DNA from: Sitta carolinensis
Lineage: Eukaryota; Chordata; Aves; Passeriformes; Sittidae
Direction of reading: 5' to 3'
Assembly: GCA_032173965.1 (NCBI GenBank)
Contig: JAVUNC010000004.1
Location: 24,777,001 to 24,841,000, forward strand
DNA: 64,000 nt
Shown piece after piece: positions 15,037-26,200 of the stretch. The notes beneath the pieces are model-generated. The model was not told the origin of the DNA. It was given only the letters and a program-made list of their open reading frames with translations, and did no database searches. A program made the position numbers and the translations under genes. Numbering within the stretch: position 1 is the stretch's first letter; each line of letters starts with the position of its first letter.

Positions 15037-17556
15037 TTTTGACCACCAGGAACTGAGCTGACCAGGGATTAGAAAACAACCCTCTCTTCTCCCATAGCAA
15101 AGAGCATTTCTGTGGTAGGTCAGATTTAGCAAACAGTTGCCTAATTATTTACTGTCACAGCCAGAGACACGATCAGCAGACAGAATTTGGAGACACACAA
15201 ATATCCTGCTTTCAAATTTTAAAACAACAAGGTAGCTGGTATTGCATGATCCTCAAGATCCACAGCCTACTTTGGCAACAGAAACAGAGTAAAACTTCAT
15301 TTTTCTATGTTTAAAAATGGAACCTTTTATCTTCCCAAATCAAACTGCCTGAACATCTTCAGGCATCATATGATCCCAAGCCTTCCAAGACAGGCAATGA
15401 ATTTTGTACAGCTGACTCTGCTAGTTACAGTACTCAACAGCTGGGATGTAGATAATTTGGCACCCTGATAATGGCCTAGATGAGTATGAAACATCTGCAC
15501 ACTGTAAAAACAAAAAAACAAAACAAAAAAAAAACCAAACCAAAAAAAACACAAACAAACTATTAGCATTAAAATTATAGATCGAAGCTCATCTTATAAA
15601 GCCAACATAGTTCACATTTGATTAAGAAATTTACTAAAGGCGGTGTTTATAAAACTGAGAAATTCAGAGAAACGGGCACTCCCTCTTCAAAGCCTATATT
15701 GTAGCAATTCTTTTCTGATTAGATCAGCTCCCATAGCAAGTCATCAGAACAACAATCACTGTAGTGAAGTCATACTGCTGGGACTCAAATGGGAAATCAT
15801 GACTGGCCTGAAAACACATTTTAGAAAGTAATGCGTTTTCCAGGTTTCCAATATATCATAATTAAAACAAGTACTTACCTTTGCTCCAAATGGCTAAATA
15901 AATTCTACCCTGAGCAGCAAAACACAGCATACCAATATACAAAATATGACACTAAAAACTAAGACAACAGACGTTGGAACCTTCCAAATAATTTCAGGAC
16001 TTGGGGATCACTGAAAATAGCATATGAAGGGACTATCCGTTACCCCCGCAATAAGATATACACCAATATTTTCAGAAAGTGCTTTATTTCTCACAGAGAT
16101 GTAAATTAGTTTTCAGAGTTCATCTAATTAAAATCCTGTTGTTCCCCAACATATAAAACCCAAGTCTTTCAGCCCCCTTCCTGATAAAACTCCCACTGAA
16201 ACAGGGGAAATTTGGCCTAATCTCTTCCCCAGGTTTTTAAGCAAGTAATCGGTATGAGAAGGAACCTTACTAAACCTAATTCTAGCAGGAAATAAAAGGT
16301 GATCCAAAGCAGAAAAACAAGCTTTCTCAGCGTCTATTTACAAAGTAAACAGTCTACTAGCTCAACAGTTTTTACAAAAATCAGATCAGCTACATATAAA
16401 TTGAGGACTTAAAAAAAGGAGAGAATGGAACAAAGATGTGCTTTTGAAGATGATGATAATCATCAAATGGCAATTACATCTCAACTAAAATGCACTAATG
16501 CATTTCAGTACAGAAACGGTGCACATGCTCCATTGCTGCATTGACACAATGGGCAACAGACACAAAGGAGTCATTAGTCAATACTGCTAATGACACACGA
16601 AATTGCAAGTGACACCAGTATAAAGCACGCTCAGACCCAACAAGTTCTCATAGTCAAAATAACCATCTGTTGAGGGTTTATTTTTCAAAATACTGCTACT
16701 AACAACATAGAATAAATAAAATCGATTATCAGTATCTTCAAATCGAGCTGTCTTAAAATATGCCACTCCCATTCCCATCAGTGGAAACCATTTAACAAAA
16801 ATCTTCATGACTGATTGAAGACATACAGCTGAAAAACTTCAGATATGAAATTTAACATCTTACTCCCTAACATTTCAAAAGGACTCAGCACTGCAAATGC
16901 CAGCATATGTTGTGACATGCTGTAAAAACTATTTCAGGGATGAAGGCTCAGTGTGAACAGTTAACTCCATCCCTTTCGCACTTGGATTAAAATCAGAGCT
17001 GTAACACTTTTGATCAGCTTCTTCAGATTTAGTACTAGCAAATGTACTGAAAAACAGCAATGAATCGTCCAAACCATCCCTTCCATCCCGATAGTGCTTA
17101 AGAAATCAATGCTATTTTCATTTCTAGCAAGATTAATTTAGCTGCGTGCATCTTCATCATGATGTCTTTTTCCTTATTTTTCTGTATTCGATTAAAAAAA
17201 AAAAACTCAAGTGCTACACGAACTAGCCTAAAACATAATTTAAAAATAGGTAAAAATAAACCGAGGCATTAAATATGAATGCACACCGAGATATAAATCC
17301 CTGCGTCCGCACTGCACCCGAAAAAGCGACTTTCAAACACACGAGAGCGCCTGTCACACACTGGCGAGGTGACACGGTATTTATATCCATCGCACAAGCC
17401 GCCCACGTTCGTTCCCCCAGACCGACCCTCGCAGGGACGCGGGGCCACGAACCTTCCCCACCTGGCCGCCAGCGCCTCCCGGGTCCGCAGTCGCCACACC
17501 CGCGGGGCGAGCGGCCGGGCGGGCGCGGCGGCACGGCGCGGGGAGCACTGCCCTAC

Positions 17557-17647
17557 CTTTGTATCGCTCTAGGACATCTTCGTAGGCTTGCAGGTACTCC
17601 TGCTCCTCGGCGTAGTAATACGCGCCGGGGGAAAGGTAGCCAGCCAT
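17557..17647 (-). CDS. DST: DST alternative first coding exon, a1-type short N-terminus
   Basis: This exon encodes the first 30 residues of a short N-terminal form of dystonin, a giant spectraplakin that cross-links actin filaments, microtubules and intermediate filaments. The protein starts [16 protein letters not shown] and ends [12 protein letters not shown], closely matching the mammalian a1 N-terminus as I remember it (MAGYLSPAAYLYVEEQ). The ATG is at 17647 (read leftward), with an in-frame TAG 12 nt upstream, so the start is secure. The exon ends ATACAAAG followed by donor GTAGGG, leaving one G to complete an Asp codon in the next exon. Exon 4 ends in the same phase, so both can precede the same downstream exon. 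The peptide is acidic and aromatic, with no signal or membrane segment, suggesting a cytosolic form. The 5' UTR extends rightward by an unknown length into the CpG island. Confidence 0.95.
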
Positions 17648-18407
17648 GGCCGGCCGCTAGCGCAGCCCTGCCCGCCTGTGCGGCTCCGGGCGGCCGGCAG
17701 CCTCGGGGTGACACAAGAAAAGCCCCGGCAGCAGCCGGCGGGGGGCGGGCGAGGGGCGGCGCTGACAGCCCGGCCAAGGGAACGCCCCCGCGGCCGCTCG
17801 GGTTTCGGTAGCCGCCCCTCCGCCGCCTCCCTGCCGCACACCCCGGCTCCAGCCCCATGGCTGAGGCACCGCCTGCGGGGCCGGCAAGCTCGGCCGCCGC
17901 CGCCTCCCGCCCGCGCCCGCCTCCCCCCGCGACCAGGAGGGTGGCGGCTGCCGGGGCGGGGACGCGACGCCTGCAGCGCTGACGGGGCCGGTGGGAACGC
18001 TGCACTCCCAGCAGGGACCGAGCGGGGAGGGACCCCAAGCCGGCAGCCAGCCGGGCCGGGAGCTCCCGCAGTCCCGGCGGAGGGGCGGGGCGGGCGCGGC
18101 CCCGCCGCAGGTGTCACCGCCGCGCCTGCGTCCCCCGCTCCCCCGGCCCCGACCCCGCGGCCGGGCCCTCTCCGGAGCGGCCCCTGCTGCCCTGCCCCCG
18201 GCCCGCCGATCCCCCGCCCTGCGCACCCTGCCCGCGGGGCGCAGCGGCGGCGAGATCCGGGGGCGGCCGGGCCGGCTCCGCAGCCCCCACTGCTGGCTGC
18301 ATCCTGTGGCTGGTGGGATCCGGCTCCGCAGCGCTGACCCCGCTAATCGCGCCGCTAGGATGGGTTACCTTGGGAAACGGTGTCCCGGGAGGGACCCACG
18401 GAGGCGC

Positions 18408-18416
18408 ATATATAAT
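18408..18416 (-). promoter_or_regulatory. TATA-like element inside the CpG island
   Basis: The plus strand reads catatataat, the minus strand attatatatg, an isolated AT-rich octamer in otherwise GC-rich DNA about 0.76 kb upstream of the a1 start codon and downstream of exon 4. It could seat a start site for the a1 transcript with a long 5' UTR, or an antisense transcript. It is a motif match only. Confidence 0.3.
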
Positions 18417-19023
18417 CGGGGTGGTTGGGAAGAACAACAGCGGTGTCCCCGGGGAACACCGAGGACCGCCGCATCTTTCTGGGATTCGTTAACAGGCGGT
18501 TTCCAGCTTTCGCCAGAGTGATGCGGACCTCCGCCCTATTTTAGATACCACTTGTCGCCTAGCCGCGGACCAGAGCCCGTCGGCGACTGGACACACCGGA
18601 GCGGCTCCGTTCCGGTCCCTGTCCGCCTCGAGGTAGCCCCGGCCCCGAGCGGACAAAGACCGGCGCCGGTCCCCCGCCCTCGCGGAGCATCATCGGCCGC
18701 CGCGGCCTCTTCCCGCGCTGCGGGCGGTCCCGCCGCTTCCACCCAGGGCGGCCGGGGGCTGCCTCGGCCTTGTGGGCCGAAAAAAGCCCCGGCCCCGCTG
18801 AACCGCCCCCCCGCCGCGGCTGCAGCCCCCGGCCACTGATGCCTTTTCGCATGAAAGTTTAATGGGCGCACCTGCGCGCGTCTCGGCTCGCCCTCCACAC
18901 GCATCAGTTCACCCAGCCGGAAAAGGCGGCCAAAGAGCTTAGTCACCGCCCGGCGGGGCCGCGCTCTGAAACAGAAGGGACGGGGGTCCCTCCGGCCCCC
19001 GGCCGCCCCCGACCGCGTCTTAC

Positions 19024-19231
19024 CAGCGATGCGCAGCACGGCCCGCTCGGCGGGGTCCAGCACCGAGCCGCCCTGGATCTTCCGCTTGGACCGCTCGTGT
19101 TTGGGCAGGTTCCAGGGCAGCGTATCCCCCGGCGCCGGCGACACCGTCCCCGACCTCTGGCTGAAGTCCTCCTCGTCGGAGAAATCGGCGGAGGACGACA
19201 TGGAGCATCGGTAGGACGCGTTGCCGGAGCT
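19024..19231 (-). CDS. DST: DST exon 4 (spacer before the actin-binding domain)
   Basis: This 208-nt exon encodes 69 codons plus one base. Its protein begins SSGNASYRCSMSSSADFSDE, contains SPAPGDTLPWNLPKHERSKR and ends SVLDPAERAVLRIA. From memory, mammalian dystonin reads MSSSADFSDEDDFSQKSG and the same LPWNLPKHERSKR block here; the paralogue MACF1 has a related LPWNLP...DPAERAV motif. The acceptor is CCCGTGCAG before AGC; the donor is GCATCGCTG followed by GTAAGA. The trailing G plus the expected AT of the next exon restores Asp, as in the mammalian RIADERDK junction. The Ser-rich and basic segments look disordered and carry likely phosphorylation sites. The internal Met at 19201 could start a form transcribed from this CpG island. 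Such use is inferred, not shown by the sequence. Confidence 0.97.
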
Positions 19232-19571
19232 CTGCACGGGGAGACAGACAGACAGGGTGCGTGGGGATCAGCTCGGGACGAGGGGCCTCAGACGGCGCCG
19301 GCGAATACTCTCCCCGCGTGGCGTGGAAAAGCATCTCACGGGAAAAGGAGGATGGGGAGAGGACCGCCGCTCACCATTGCTGTGAATATAGATGGGAAAG
19401 GCGGTGCGCGTGCGGAGTGCCGAGGGTGATCCTCCAAAAAATAGCCGGTCTTTAGTGGGAGTGCATTTCGAGGGATGTCGGGGTAGAGCCGTGGCCGGCG
19501 GCTGGGCAACCAGCTCGCTAATGAGCCTCACACTTCCCCAACAATAAACCCAGCAGCAACAACAGCCGGGG

Positions 19572-19602
<31 letters not shown>
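19572..19602. repeat. Poly-A tract (31 bp) upstream of DST exon 4
   Basis: A run of 31 A on the plus strand, followed by cagaaaaaaaacacacc. On the transcribed minus strand it is a T31 tract about 340 nt upstream of the exon 4 acceptor. The run is prone to slippage, so length polymorphism and sequencing error are both likely. Confidence 0.9.
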
Positions 19603-19603
<1 letters not shown>

Positions 19604-20349
19604 AGAAAAAAAACACACCACCAACCTTCCCGGCTACTGATCGATGGCGTTTGGCTCCCCCGCCAGGACAAGAGGAAGATTTGCCATCACCGAACTGCTG
19701 GTAAATCCCCCCCTGCGACAGATCCAGGCCCGCCGGGAGCCAAGGAGGGCTCTTTATTACCGCCCCGGGCCTCCTCCTGCCCCACGTTCCCGGGGGCAGC
19801 CCGGCTAACGGGGACGGAGGGGAGGAGGGAAGGAAGGAACACGATTTCTCAGAGCAGCCCCTTTGGGCAGCCTTCGGTCCCACTTTGCCGGACAGCTTCG
19901 GCAAACAAACGACTGAGCTCGGTGTATAGACTGTATCCACTCTTAGGCTTCCCAGCTACTCAAAAAAGATCTCTTCCAGAAACGTAAATAAACACCGATG
20001 CAGTGTAAGGAGAGGACCGTTGCCATGTCTGGCTTCCTTTCCTGTTTATGGTAAAGTGGGAAACGGAGATGTGTCAACAGTAAGTTTGGCACCATGGTGA
20101 AAATTTAAAGTACATCATTAAACACATGTTACCAGGACACAAGGGACAGCAAGGTGCTATTCCTTTTACTCTGTATTTTCTGATTGAAGGTGTTTGTGGT
20201 TTCTTCAAGGCACAAGACAAGAAAATTATGGGTTTAATTTGTCATTTCATGTGGGAGCTAGTGTTACAGCCTTTCAAAAGTGCAACCTGATGCTTGTCCA
20301 ATCATGTCAATTTTTGGGTGTCTGCTGTTGTCAACTTTTAGAGGTGTAG

Positions 20350-20615
20350 CAGAATCATAGACTTACAGAATTGTGTGAGTTGGAAGGGACCTTTAAAAGA
20401 CCATCTCGTTCCAACCCCCTTGCTGGGGGCAGGGACACCTTCCATTAGACCAGGATGCACAAAGCCCCATCCAACCTGGCCTTGAGCAGTTCCACAACTT
20501 CTCTGGGCAACCTGTTCCAGTGCCTCACTGGAACTTCATACTGAAGGATTACTTCCTTATATCTAATCTAAATCTACCCTCTTTCAGTTTAAAGCCAGCA
20601 TATTTTGTTACGCAG
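20350..20615 (-). mobile_element. CR1 LINE, 3'-end fragment
   Basis: The block begins with the reverse complement of the CR1 3' terminus (agaatcatagacttacagaa), then gttggaagggacctttaaaa, ccatccaacctggccttgag, gggcaacctgttccagtgcc and the ctctttcagtttaaa segment that lies further 5' in CR1. It is therefore a 5'-truncated minus-strand insertion of about 260 bp, sense relative to DST transcription. It has lost coding capacity. The exact left-hand consensus boundary is blurred by divergence after about 20600. Confidence 0.92.
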
Positions 20616-22545
20616 CAACAGCCCCATTCAGCCATATTAGATTCCAAATTTGATACTAAACCAGATAATATTTTAGGCTTTGTATTATAGCCCTCTTCTT
20701 AATTTTACTTTTTTTTTTTCCTATAAAGGGGCTTAAAGGGTACCTTTTACTTAAAGAAGAAATTTGTACAGTGATTGAGATCTGATAAAATGTATTGTTG
20801 CTGATTTATTTTTTACTGTCAGTTATCATGGGGTATATTTTACCCATTTAAAATTCAGAATCTACATAATCCAGAGAAACAACATGGTGCACTTTGCTCT
20901 GCATAAAAGTAAAAATAATATACAGTTAAATAATCTGCTATAATAAGAGGAGATCACTTATTAGTGTTTTTTCTTTCTGATCCTCTTCAGTTCTATCCCA
21001 ATTCTCTTTTCTCCTTGTACAGTACTCCATGGTGAAGTATGAAATGTACAAGTTGAGAGGGAGGGAATGAATACATAAAACAAATCAACTGAATTCTTGT
21101 TCACTGTATTGTGTAGAGAGAGCAAAAGGTAAGTGCATGAGAAACATGAGATGTCTGATACCAGTTCAGATTGCCTTCATAATTAGTTTTAGTGCAGAGA
21201 CTATTTTGCTGCCAGTTTGTATAATAAGCTAAAAACGTATCTCATAAAGCAGGATGGTCACATATTGGTGTCTTCCTGATAGGAGCTGGAAGTGCCCAGC
21301 TTGCTGTAGCAACTAAGGCTACCAGGGCCCCTCACGTGCTTAGTCAGGGATTAGGTTCCTTTGAGCCTGTCCTTAGCTCCAGATTTTGCCACAGAAGAGA
21401 AAGTGTTGCCTTTAATCCCTGCTTTGAACATCCTGCTTCAGGCTTGTACCTTCTTTTGACTGATCAGCAACCCTCAGTATCTTTGGATCACACAGAACAG
21501 AGACGGATTCTGAATTTCATATTTTTCACCCTCTGCATTTCTAGCTTGTAATAGGAAAGCCCAAACACAGTGTTGTGAGGTGCTATCGCAATAGTTCATT
21601 AGTATTTATGTAGCAGCTTGAAATATGCAAGAATAAAGTACAGTACCAGTTGCTATTGAAGTTTTGGGGAAAGATCTCTCAATTCTCAGATTTATATTTG
21701 AAAGTAAGCTCTAAATTTTATCCAGTGGGATTTTCTTTTTTCAAAAGAGGCCTTCATAGCCCATTATTATATTTCATAACATCTCCTCCTGTAGAAGCCC
21801 ACTGTTGAGTGGTCATTCAGTATGCACCATCTGACATCTACTGAGATGTCAATTTTATCTTCCACTTTACAATAGTGGAAGATAAGCTATGTGAGAAAAC
21901 TCCACTCATATTTTATGAGAATCAAGTTGAACAGACAATAGTAGAGCAGTGTTTGGCATCTGTGTGTATTACAACTAGCTATCTGCTTTTAAGTTATCCT
22001 ACCTTAATTAATACATGCAGTAACTAAATGAATAATCAAAACCCACTTTAGCTTCTAACTCTTTAAGAACCATGTTGTTTCATTTTCAGAGCAATGTAGG
22101 AAGTTCAGAAAGGAATTTTTCCAGCAAAATCTGGAAAATATTAAGAAATGTCAGCTTCTAACTTAATTACAGCCTACTTTGTTATTCAGCGTGGAGATAC
22201 TTCTGAGTAATGTGTACACAGAGATATTGAACACCTAATTATTTTTGACTTGGCTATTCTAAAGATGTTTTATAATGAACAAAACAACTTTGCTTGAGTA
22301 AATTAACAGCTTTGATAAGAATTCTGTAATTGTTCCTCTTTTGCACAAAAAGGAGTCCTGTTTTGTACTCTATGTTTCTAGCATACACATTTTCCATGAC
22401 AGTGGTAAGCCCCAAATAAACATTCCATTACCAGAGCAATATATTAAGCAGTTTAAAAAATAGGAAATAATGAAGAACATCTGTATTATTCTGAAAAATG
22501 TTCCTGGCCCATGAGGACAACATGTGAAAAACAAAACAACAACAA

Positions 22546-22546
<1 letters not shown>

Positions 22547-22595
<49 letters not shown>

Positions 22596-22632
22596 GAAAA
22601 AAACCAAAACAAAACAAAAAAAAAAGGTTGTT
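22547..22632. repeat. A-rich microsatellite with 37-bp pure A run
   Basis: A preceding (ACA)n stretch leads into 37 consecutive A (22547-22583), followed by interrupted A-runs with G and C to about 22625. The Phe-rich and Lys-rich ORFs over it are artefacts of the homopolymer. It lies 0.2-0.3 kb left of the small CpG island. Confidence 0.9.
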
Positions 22633-22844
22633 CTGTTAAAATCAAAATATGTAAGGTATTTCTGTTATTTATGTATAAAGTACATTGCTGTGTGCAAATG
22701 AAAAACAAGAGTTAATAATACACAACGTTTTTTGGGGGGCTACATGAGTGAAGTGTCTTTTATACCCCCTAAAATATCGATCATCCTTACTTAGCTTACT
22801 CTTAGGGACTTATCAAGGCTCTTAGCTTGAAGGCGTGTAAGGCC

Positions 22845-23240
22845 ACAGCCCAGTGGCCGTAGCTGTTTGCTCTGCCTGCGATGACGCCTCGCAGCTGCTC
22901 GGCGGCGCGGAGCCCGCCTGCAGCCGCCGCCGCGCCGCGGGGCCCCGGGCGCCCAAGGCCCTCGGTGTCACGGGCGCGTTCCCGAGGCACGGGTGGGTGC
23001 CGGTGCCGCACGGGGGTGCACGGCGCACGCGAGTCCCGGGAGCGGCGGCGCCGCGGAGAGCCGAGCTGCCCTGGCTGCTGCCGGCCGGAGGGCTCCCGCG
23101 GAATCGGGTTTGCAGGCAGAGTCCGGCTTGCAACTGGGCTGTACAAGCGAGCTGGTTTCCAGTGACGGGGGTGGTTTCAAAGAAGCATTTAGTACACTTC
23201 TCGTAATAGGGATTCGGCCAAGTTCCAAGGCATGATTTCC
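22845..23240. promoter_or_regulatory. Small orphan CpG island in DST intron 3
   Basis: About 300-400 bp rich in CpG (densest 22880-23110) stand alone in AT-rich intron, 3.6 kb upstream of exon 4. No recognised dystonin exon overlaps it. On the minus strand two donor-like sequences follow it, GTAAGC (plus 22794-22799) and GTAAGG (plus 22785-22790). On the plus strand a donor-like CAGGTAAAC lies near 23350. It could therefore be an unannotated first exon in either direction, an enhancer, or a GC-rich relic. The ORFs on both strands have low-complexity composition and no known domain. The promoter call rests on base composition alone. Confidence 0.45.
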
Positions 23241-26200
23241 CTTGAGGAAGGAGAGCAGTGCTGTGTGTCATAGGTGAGGCACTGCAGAGGATCAGGTAGA
23301 AACTGAGTGGAAGAGGGTGTAGCTGGCAAATCGCGCACCACCAGACATCAGGTAAACCACCTGTAAGCAGAAGCTGAAAGGGTCAAGAACAGCGGGCATT
23401 CCCGAACACTGGCATTCCTGGGGGAGGAAGCATGAGCCGAGGTCAGGTTTTAAAGTCGGTCAGGCAAACCAGCTGGGAAAAGCTGCTGCAAGGCTGATAC
23501 CAAATTATCTTCATATTACAAAAATTCCCCAACCCTATGACACATCAGAGGTTGTGCTGGCCAGCTGAATTCTAATCAAATAGTTTGTACTTTCATATTT
23601 TAAGAAAATGGTCCACTGCAGTGAGTCCTTTCATGCTCGTCTTTGGAAGCTGTGGGAAGTACAGGTCAACACTGCCTGACATTTTATTTTCAGTTTAGTT
23701 ATGACTTATTTATATTTCACTTATACTAAACTATCTCAGAATTCCTGGAATATATTTTTTCTTTTATTATACTCTTTGCAGGAAATGGATAAACATCAAC
23801 AGAAATAAAGATTTTATTCAGTGTGTTTCAGCAAAATTCCTTCTAATTTAAAATAATTTAGAATATCAATTGAAAGTAAATGGCTATTTTTGTTCTTTAT
23901 CATCCCAGACTAGACGATATTAAATTGGATCAACTTCTAAAGTGAAATAACTTCACAAATTTAAGACAAAATCTAGGGCAACTGAACGTTCCCATTTGTA
24001 AATCTTTACCACTTTAACCTGATTAGATGATAATGCAATGCAGAACACAAAACATCCAATGTATGTAATCAGGCTATGTGAGTCCCTTGGGACTGAGTGT
24101 TGTCAGAAATGATCAAAATTTAAAACACACACAAATGAAAGTACAGACAAGAACAATGTAAAGCAAGTGATGATGAACTTAAAAAAAATCCCCAGTGAAG
24201 ATGCAGATATAGAAAATTAATATTTTTGATTCTGTACTACTCACTTAAGTGGACATCCATAATTCCAAGTACCTATGTTATCAAGAAATATGAAAATTTC
24301 AGGTTTTTACTACAGAGGTTCTGGGTTTGTATTTAATGTTATAAAACAATAAGCAGAAAGCTGGAAGGCAAATACACTAAATCTGAAACTCCTGATAATC
24401 CAGGGTCGGGCTCTATGTTAAACTGTCTTTGCAAACAGGCTTTCAAACATCATGACAATATCTACTTGGTTTGTAGAGAGAACTTACATTCTTTCTTTCT
24501 AAAGGTAGGGGGAGATGGAAATAAGCATTCAGTGTTTTTTCTGTCACATGCATTTTTGAGTCTGTGATTGTATTTACACAAGGCAATTCTGATGCTTTCT
24601 TAGGCTTTCAAAAGAAGATGAGGTATTTTCTGGATGCTAGTAGGTCAAGCTCTATCATTCCCTCACTTTGAAAATAACATTATGAATGCAATTTTTCTGG
24701 AAGAAGTAGGTTATTTGAGGACATGAAATTCAAAATGGATATATGCACTTGGGTGTTGCAATACAATAACATGTTTGATGTTTTGTTACATCAAACTATC
24801 TTTACATATCTAAAAGTGGTGTGATGCAAAACTGTGCTTTTGGTAGAACGAAATGGTCAGAAAACCTGGTCACTCAGCATGATTATTCTCATTCTTCAGG
24901 GTCATAAGGCAAACCTTCTGAAACTGAGGAAGTTTCATAACGGCAGAGAGCATTAGTTTCCTTTGAACTCTAAGGGAAGTGATGCAGCTGTTTGTCTTTT
25001 CCTTATTATCAAAAGAAGCTTGAGACCTAGGTGCAGACTCTCATCTCCCAGCAGCCACTCTGGAGATTATTCCTCAATGACCTCCTGGTTGAGGAAAAAA
25101 TGTTTAAAAAACCCTAGAGTTTAAGATGTAGAAAATCTACATCTTAGGGAAAAGAGGAAGAGGGAGAGTAGCCACTCCGCATTGGAGCACACAGTGCTCT
25201 ATGGGGAGATGGAAGTGCTGGGCTCTGATCCCTGCTCTGACAACTACGTCTATATTCTATTTTAAGTAGTAATTGGGTAAAATACTAAAGTAGTTCCTGA
25301 ATGGGACATGTGCAATGGAAGCAACAGGAACCATTTTGCAGCTTATGTATGAATTCTGCAGAACTACACCAAATTTCAAGCACTAATATATTGGTCTGAA
25401 GTGGTCTTCTAGTAGCTAAAAAAAGAAATATTACACTACAAAAAGTAGGGTTTCTGCTTTTGGGAGCAGAAAGTTGGTAGATGCTTCACATTTATCACAT
25501 TTCACAGATGCTTCCCTGTTAACTGTGAGACTGAGCTGAGGGATCAGATATGTGAAAGCAATCTTCACAGATCTCAGCAACATGCACCAAGGAAGATAGC
25601 CATCACAAGAGAAAAACAAGTATGTTGCTGTGCAAGGAAAACCTGCTTGTTATTCTTTCTTTTTCATATGTATATGTTGAAAAGCAAGGCATACTTCCTG
25701 CAGAGTAACCAAGACCTGCATGCAAGTGGGGCCAAATAATATTGTTTAATAACTGTGCCAAAGCCATTAGTTCTTTTGAAAAGCTTCTTAGTAAAACTGC
25801 TAACAAAAATATGGATTCTTTCTGAATGTCATTTAAAAATTAATAATATCTTCAACATGACAGCCATGATATGTTACATATTAAATCCATTCCTTTATTC
25901 CTCATCTATTTCCTCTACTTAGTTTTCCAATACAAATTGCAGGATTTAATCTCGAAATAGCTTACCTACACTACAGAAGCCAACAGAAAGGTACTGAAGG
26001 TTTTGCAATGGAGAAATAATATTTTGAGCTGTGAGTATCTGAGAAGTTACAGCATGAGGAATAGGTATTTTAGTTAAGTTTTATGCTAAAACCATCAGGA
26101 AAATGTAAGTGCTTTTCTGTTATCATTATATTGTTTCAAAATTAAGGCTTCCTATATTAATATCTAAAATGTCAGGATTTCATGTTCTCAAAATGGTGAA

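Larger units (their letters stand above)
1..17556 (-). other. DST: DST intron downstream of the a1 first exon (partial)
   Basis: This is AT-rich intronic DNA running off the left edge of the window. I looked on the minus strand for the next dystonin exon, which should begin in phase with the trailing G of exon 4 or of the a1 exon and encode the start of the first calponin-homology domain (DERDKVQKKTFTKW in mammals, from memory). I did not find it. The scan was by eye, so a short exon could have been missed, but the simplest reading is that it lies left of position 1. Contents that can be named are a 24-bp tandem duplication, two GC-rich blocks of unknown origin, a CR1 relic and A-runs, each listed separately. 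ORFs of 60-125 codons here show no recognisable domain and are treated as chance. Confidence 0.75.
17270..19480 (-). promoter_or_regulatory. DST: CpG island with the a1 promoter of DST
   Basis: A roughly 2.2-kb block dense in CpG on both strands, in sharp contrast with the AT-rich introns on each side. It contains the a1 first exon (17557-17647), exon 4 of the longer form (19024-19231), and between them more than 1.3 kb of very GC-rich non-coding sequence. The location immediately upstream of the a1 start codon fits an internal promoter. Mammalian dystonin is known to use several alternative first exons with different N-termini. Overlapping GC-rich ORFs on both strands at 17.3-18.5 kb have low-complexity Pro/Ala/Arg/Gly composition and are not genes. 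Transcription starts cannot be placed exactly. Confidence 0.85.

Noticed and set aside
16587..16808. 73-codon minus-strand ORF with mixed composition
   Set aside because: I considered it as a dystonin exon or retropseudogene, but it matches no part of the calponin-homology region I know and lacks phase-consistent splice sites.
17275..18521. Several overlapping 100-250 codon ORFs on both strands
   Set aside because: They overlap each other in many frames, have Pro/Ala/Gly/Arg-rich composition with no domain, and lie in a CpG island. Only the 91-nt a1 exon matches a known protein.
22370..22715. Phe-rich and Lys-rich ORFs
   Set aside because: They are translations of the A-rich microsatellite.
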